Source: Tychonema litorale BBK16 (GTDB taxonomy: Bacteria; Cyanobacteriota; Cyanobacteriia; Cyanobacteriales; Microcoleaceae). From it: a DNA stretch of 17,971 nucleotides. Positions within the stretch are counted from its first letter, which is position 1; every line of letters begins with the position of its first letter. The stretch lies in contig NZ_JAKJHX010000110.1 of assembly GCF_021648855.1 (NCBI RefSeq), positions 1 through 17,971 on the forward strand. Direction: 5' to 3'. The translations under genes and the position numbers were made by a program. A model generated the notes under the pieces. The model had not been told where the DNA came from and searched no databases. It worked only from the letters and a program-made list of their open reading frames with translations. Of this stretch, positions 15,226 through 17,971 are shown piece by piece.

Positions 15226-15305
15226 GGCGGTTGAAACCGCTACTACACAAACGAAGTCTGCCTCCGCAGACTAAGAAACAAAGAAAGGGGTATTTACTTG
15301 TTTCT
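15226..15305. repeat. Composite three-hairpin intergenic repeat
   Basis: Three inverted repeats follow each other: GCGGTT/AACCGC (15227-15232 with 15235-15240), AGTCTGC/GCAGACT (15255-15261 with 15266-15272) and AGAAACAA/TTGTTTCT (15274-15281 with 15298-15305). The sequence GGCGGTTGAAACCGC with GTCTGCCTCCGCAGAC resembles a widely dispersed intergenic repeat family of filamentous cyanobacteria (recalled, not searched). Such elements behave like MITE-type or REP-like units. Whether this copy is mobile or folds in RNA is unknown. Confidence 0.7.
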
Positions 15306-15360
15306 CCCTGATTAGAAAACATCAACAGATCTATTAGTTATCTCTAAAAAAGCCAGTCTT

Positions 15361-15381
15361 GAACAGGCATTTTGCCTGTTC
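15361..15381. repeat. GAACAGGCA hairpin repeat
   Basis: GAACAGGCA (15361-15369) and TGCCTGTTC (15373-15381) pair perfectly over 9 bp around TTT. It resembles another short dispersed hairpin common in filamentous cyanobacteria. It lies 60 bp before the 3' end of the decayed epimerase gene; no U-tract follows. Confidence 0.65.
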
Positions 15382-15440
15382 CACAAGAATTATTGGAGAG
15401 ATATTTAACTCAATGAATTAGCTCGATCGATGTTAAATTG

Positions 15441-15754
15441 TCAGTTGGCACTAGCAATGGCAGTTTTAACCAGCCATTCGAGCGATCGCGGTTGAAAATT
15501 CAGTTCACGTTTTGCCTTAGCAAGGCTAGCGGTGTTTCTTCATCTGCCAATCCCGCACCGGGAATCGCCCAAAATGCGATCGACTGCCGGATGTAACGAC
15601 GCACACCAGCCGCTTGCGCTGCTGCTAGCACATTTGCGCCTCCTTCGAGACGGATGCGATCGTTCAGTGGTGCGGCGGCCTGCATTGATTCAGGGGTATA
15701 GGTTTTGGGCAGCGAAGTTAGTTGTTCGATCGCGACTTCTGGTTGAGCGCGATC
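15441..15754 (-). pseudogene. Decayed NAD(P)-dependent epimerase/SDR gene, missing its 5' end and centre
   Basis: On the minus strand, AQPEVAIEQLTSLP, then RIRLEGGANVLAAAQAAGVRRYIRQS and the nearby IPGAGLADEETPLA match the region before the catalytic Tyr of extended SDR/NAD-dependent epimerase proteins. The frame then shifts near 15529-15535. In another frame SLAKAKRELNFQPRSLEWL and VKTAIASAN run to a stop at 15441-15443, matching the C-terminal end of the same family. The N-terminal GxxGxxG nucleotide-binding part and the whole central YxxxK catalytic region are absent. The sequence is thus a remnant with both 5' loss and an internal deletion. An open frame extends 5' to 15799, but its first residues have no family likeness and overlap the palindrome at 15776-15799. 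The original substrate cannot be named. Confidence 0.75.
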
Positions 15755-15775
15755 GTTAGTTGTGACAAGTGGTGG

Positions 15776-15799
15776 GTGTTTCCGATCGATCGGAAACAC
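15776..15799. repeat. Perfect 24-bp palindrome upstream of the toxin-antitoxin pair
   Basis: Each half is GTGTTTCCGATC, so the 24 bp are fully self-complementary without a spacer, with GATCGATC at the centre. It ends 51 bp before the antitoxin ATG. Type II toxin-antitoxin operons are commonly repressed by antitoxin bound to a palindromic operator, so this is a candidate operator. It also marks the 5' boundary region of the decayed epimerase gene and might instead be a repeat or insertion scar. Confidence 0.6.
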
Positions 15800-15850
15800 G
15801 CAATAGAATTATTGATAAGATTCAGAGGAGCTAGATTGAGAGGTCATCTT

Positions 15851-16108
15851 ATGTCGCCGATTAAACAACGCCTTCTAGAAGCGATCGAACGGACTCCTGA
15901 ATCGATTTTAGAGCAAACCCTGACATTCCTGGAATTTTTGACCAATCGGACACCAGTCGCCGCGATCGCCCCAGACATAGACTCAGATTTTGATTCAGAC
16001 ACCGACTCCAACGACAAAATCCTCGCTGACCTGAAAGCCTCCTTCCACCAAGCCAAAGCTGGACAAACTTTCCCCATCGAGGAACTCTGGGACGGCATCA
16101 ATGTCTGA
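15851..16108 (+). CDS. Type II toxin-antitoxin system antitoxin
   Basis: This 85-residue protein starts at the ATG at 15851, which has GAGAGG about eight bases upstream; a longer in-frame extension to 15722 crosses the palindrome and lacks family likeness. The N-terminal part (MSPIKQRLLEAIERTPESILEQ to TFLEFL) is helical and resembles small DUF2281/VapB-like antitoxins. A low-complexity acidic serine-aspartate linker (DSDFDSDTDSND) follows. The C-terminal ASFHQAKAGQTFPIEELWDGI is the toxin-wrapping tail seen in many cyanobacterial antitoxins paired with RelE-like toxins. It should neutralise the toxin encoded next by occupying its active face, and probably binds DNA to repress the operon. The stop overlaps the toxin start by 8 bases, the usual coupled arrangement. 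Confidence 0.82.
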   Translation: MSPIKQRLLEAIERTPESILEQTLTFLEFLTNRTPVAAIAPDIDSDFDSDTDSNDKILADLKASFHQAKAGQTFPIEELWDGINV

Positions 16109-16457
16109 TATGCCAGTCCAACTCAAATTCACAGCACTTTTCAAACGTCGCCTCAAAGGACTCGCTAAAAAGTATCGCCAAATTCAAACCGATATTCAGC
16201 CCGTCCTCGATCAGATTATCCAAGGAAACTTCATCGGAGACCAGATTACAGGCACGCAATACATAGTCTACAAAGTTCGGGCTAAAAATAGTGATGCCCA
16301 AGTTGGGAAAAGCGGTGGTTATCGTTTAATTTATCAGGTTGAATCATCGACTCAAGTTGTTTTACACCTGATTTACTCAAAATCAGAACAAGCAAATGTT
16401 TCTGCTGAAGAGATTCTAATTGCGATCGCACAATACCAAGCAGATCAAGGCGATTGA
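16101..16457 (+). CDS. RelE/ParE-superfamily toxin
   Basis: This 118-residue protein has the RelE/ParE fold pattern: an N-terminal strand (VQLKFTALFKRRLKGLAKKYRQI, 6-28), a helical hairpin (DIQPVLDQIIQGN), then strands with KVRAKN (58-63), GGYRLIYQV (72-80) and VVLHLIYSKSEQANVS (86-101). The basic and aromatic residues R75, Y92 and K94 stand where RelE-like ribosome-dependent mRNA endonucleases keep catalytic residues, so mRNA cleavage is more likely than gyrase poisoning. The cue is modest because the two families are close. The length of 118 residues is somewhat above RelE itself. The ATG at 16101 overlaps the antitoxin stop codon (ATGTCTGA). An internal ATG at 16110 is an alternative start. 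No frameshift or missing segment is seen, so the pair appears intact. Confidence 0.85.
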   Translation: MSDMPVQLKFTALFKRRLKGLAKKYRQIQTDIQPVLDQIIQGNFIGDQITGTQYIVYKVRAKNSDAQVGKSGGYRLIYQVESSTQVVLHLIYSKSEQANVSAEEILIAIAQYQADQGD

Positions 16458-16459
16458 CA

Positions 16460-16490
16460 GTTAACATAAATTTTTTAAACTTGTGTTAAC
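16460..16490. promoter_or_regulatory. GTTAAC dyad upstream of the substrate-binding protein gene
   Basis: GTTAACA (16460-16466) and TGTTAAC (16484-16490) form a 7-bp inverted repeat with a 17-bp AT-rich spacer. TTGACA (16454-16459) and TTGACT (16493-16498) flank it as possible -35 boxes, but neither has a good -10 at the right distance. It may be a regulator site or part of the promoter of the next gene, whose start is 31 bp downstream. Confidence 0.35.
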
Positions 16491-16520
16491 TCTTGACTTA
16501 CAGACTTACACAGTGAAAAT

Positions 16521-17915
16521 ATGCTAAGACGCAAGCAACAAATCAAGCAACCTATGAATTTTTCCGAAAAATCAGGGGGCAAAAGTCCCACATCCACAAA
16601 AACCAACCCAACACAGCATCTCAACACCGGCGGGCTGCGGACATTACTCCTCGCCGCCGGCATAGCCACTCTGTGCGCCAGTTGTCAAAGTCCCCAAACA
16701 CCCACAGCCACAGCCCCCGGTAGCAGTCCCGGAAGCACTCCCGCAGCCACTCCCATCGCCGTTAGCACCCCTGGAGACCCAAATACCGTCAAAATAGTCT
16801 CCATGCTACCAATGACAGGTAGCGCCTTGGGGCAAGCTCAAACAATGGTCAACGGTGTCAAACAAGCCCTCGCCGAAACCGATTCCAAAGCCTGCGATGG
16901 CAAAATCAAAATCGAATACGAAGTTCTCGATGACGCGACTGCTGCGGCTGGCAAATGGGATCCCAGCCAAGTCACATCCAATGCTAACAAAGTAGCAGCG
17001 GATGGTTCGGTAGTTGGTGCGATCGGTCATTACAACTCCGGTGCCGCCAAACTTTCAATTCCCGTACTCAACCAAGCTAATGTAGCGATGGTGAGTCCCG
17101 CCACCACCTATCCGGGCTTGACAAAACCAGGAAAAGGCGAAGCCAAAGAACCCAACATTTATTACCCTACAGGTACTCGCAATTTTGGTCGCGTTGTCCC
17201 CGCAGATGACCTTCAAGGTGCTGTAGCAGCAAACTGGGCGAAATCTTTAGGAGTTAAAAAAGTCTACATTCTCGACGATCAAGAACTGTATGGCAAAGGC
17301 ATTGCTGACGTTTTTGAAGCAACGGCTAAAACTGCGGGAATTGAAGTCCTCGGCCGCGAGGGAATTGATATCAAAGCCAGCGATTACAAAGCTTTAATGA
17401 ATAAGATCAAAGCTTTAAATCCAGAAATGATTTACTTTGGTGGCACTACCCAAAGCAATGCCGGACAAATAATTAAAGACATCCGAAATGTCGGAATGAC
17501 TGCTGAATTAGTTAAATTCATGGGCCCTGATGGTATTAAAGAGCAAGCTTTAATTGATGCCGGAGGTAAAGATGCTGAAGGAGTTTATGCTACTTTTGGT
17601 GGCTTGCCTCCTAAAGAATTGACTGGTGAGGGTGCGAAGTGGTATCAAAGTTACAAGGCAAAATTTAATGCTGAACCGGAAGCTTATGCAGCTTATGCTT
17701 ATGAATCTGCTAAGGTGATTATCGGCGCAATTAATAAGGTTTGCAAAAATGACCGTGCGGCTATTCGCGATGCTGTTTTGGCCACTAAAGATTTTAACGG
17801 TGTCCTTGGCACTTGGAGTTTTGATGCTAATGGTGACACTAGCTTGACTACAATGTCGGGAAATGTTGTTAAAGCTGGCAAGTGGGAATTTGTGAGTCCA
17901 CTCAAACCTGAATAA
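16521..17915 (+). CDS. ABC transporter substrate-binding lipoprotein, branched-chain/neutral amino-acid type (LivJ/NatB-like)
   Basis: This 464-residue periplasmic-binding protein of class I (Peripla_BP_6) has a long basic N-terminus and a hydrophobic segment TLLLAAGIATL (41-51) ending in LCASC, a near-canonical lipobox; C55 should be lipidated. A Thr/Pro/Ala/Ser-rich tether (56-86) leads to the two-lobed domain: VKIVSMLPMTGSALGQAQTMVNGVKQAL (90-117), then IGHYNSGAAKLSIPVLNQANVAMVSPATT. The hinge region VKKVYILDDQELYGKGIADVFE and MIYFGGTTQSNAGQIIKDIR complete the fold. It should deliver neutral or branched-chain amino acids, or possibly urea, to an ABC permease; no permease genes are in view. 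An ATG at 16554 is an alternative start with the same signal sequence. The gene is downstream of the toxin by 63 bp and probably has its own promoter. Confidence 0.9.
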   Translation: MLRRKQQIKQPMNFSEKSGGKSPTSTKTNPTQHLNTGGLRTLLLAAGIATLCASCQSPQTPTATAPGSSPGSTPAATPIAVSTPGDPNTVKIVSMLPMTGSALGQAQTMVNGVKQALAETDSKACDGKIKIEYEVLDDATAAAGKWDPSQVTSNANKVAADGSVVGAIGHYNSGAAKLSIPVLNQANVAMVSPATTYPGLTKPGKGEAKEPNIYYPTGTRNFGRVVPADDLQGAVAANWAKSLGVKKVYILDDQELYGKGIADVFEATAKTAGIEVLGREGIDIKASDYKALMNKIKALNPEMIYFGGTTQSNAGQIIKDIRNVGMTAELVKFMGPDGIKEQALIDAGGKDAEGVYATFGGLPPKELTGEGAKWYQSYKAKFNAEPEAYAAYAYESAKVIIGAINKVCKNDRAAIRDAVLATKDFNGVLGTWSFDANGDTSLTTMSGNVVKAGKWEFVSPLKPE

Positions 17916-17922
17916 TTAGGAA

Positions 17923-17971
17923 GGAAGAAGGAAGAAGGAAGAAGGAAGAAGGAAGAAGGAAGAAGGAAGAA
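17923..17971. repeat. GGAAGAA heptanucleotide tandem array (STRR), running off the edge
   Basis: Seven exact copies of GGAAGAA are present, preceded by a partial GGAA at 17919-17922, and the window ends in the array, so its true length is unknown. Tandem heptamers of this kind are the short tandemly repeated repetitive (STRR) sequences known from filamentous cyanobacteria. It begins only 7 bp after the stop codon of the substrate-binding protein gene. Arrays like this vary in copy number by slippage and can be mis-assembled. Confidence 0.92.

Larger units (their letters stand above)
15121..15440. other. Intergenic repeat-rich stretch
   Basis: These 320 bp contain no convincing ORF. They hold the multi-hairpin element at 15226-15305 and a second hairpin at 15361-15381, plus scattered GATCG motifs. 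The rest shows nothing I can name. Confidence 0.6.

Noticed and set aside
15722..15850. N-terminal extension of the antitoxin ORF
   Set aside because: It runs through the palindrome and the decayed gene, has no family likeness, and the ATG at 15851 has a good ribosome site.
15121..16457. Defence island or prophage fragment
   Set aside because: Only a toxin-antitoxin pair, repeats and a decayed metabolic gene are present; no integrase, transposase, nuclease or CRISPR repeat is seen.

Overview
The window reads as cyanobacterial chromosome. The HIP1 octamer GCGATCGC, a signature of cyanobacterial genomes, occurs at least twelve times, against less than one expected by chance. Two genes (ycf46 and ycf35 types) belong to families shared by cyanobacteria and plastids. 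The right edge carries a heptanucleotide tandem array of the STRR kind known from filamentous cyanobacteria. Several hairpin-forming intergenic repeats also fit a filamentous, Oscillatoriales-like genome; that narrower placement is inference.

Layout. (1) 1-411: 3' end of a histone-deacetylase-like amidohydrolase cut by the window edge. (2) 499-6803: a co-directional polysaccharide or glycoconjugate block of a GT2 glycosyltransferase, two tandem CysE/WbbJ-like left-handed beta-helix acetyltransferases, a GT2 with C-terminal membrane segments, and two GT4 glycosyltransferases. No polymerase, flippase or initiating sugar-phosphate transferase is visible. (3) 6841-9424, minus strand: a probable three-gene operon of a ribbon-helix-helix (RHH) protein with a CxxC motif, a Ycf46-type AAA+ ATPase and Ycf35 (DUF1257). 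It has a near-consensus sigma70-type promoter at one end and a clear intrinsic terminator at the other. (4) 9759-10298: a Dps mini-ferritin transcribed away from that operon. (5) 10428-14605: a second glycan-related set with one GT2 on minus, then a membrane-anchored GT2 and a FAD-dependent amine-oxidase-like protein on plus. (6) 14632-15120: an unrecognised 162-aa protein. (7) 15121-16457: an accessory patch with hairpin repeats, a decayed NAD(P)-dependent epimerase/SDR gene, a perfect 24-bp palindrome and an overlapping RelE/ParE-type toxin-antitoxin pair. (8) 16521-17915: a branched-chain/neutral amino-acid ABC transporter substrate-binding lipoprotein, followed by a GGAAGAA array that runs off the window.

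How the genes fit together. The two glycosyltransferase sets probably decorate or assemble a surface polysaccharide. The stress-type genes (dps and the RHH-ycf46-ycf35 operon) lie between them and share a divergent upstream region with a nested dyad. I see no phage, CRISPR, insertion sequence or RNA gene. The least explained items are the RHH-Ycf46-Ycf35 operon with its upstream dyad, and the palindrome between the decayed epimerase gene and the toxin-antitoxin pair.
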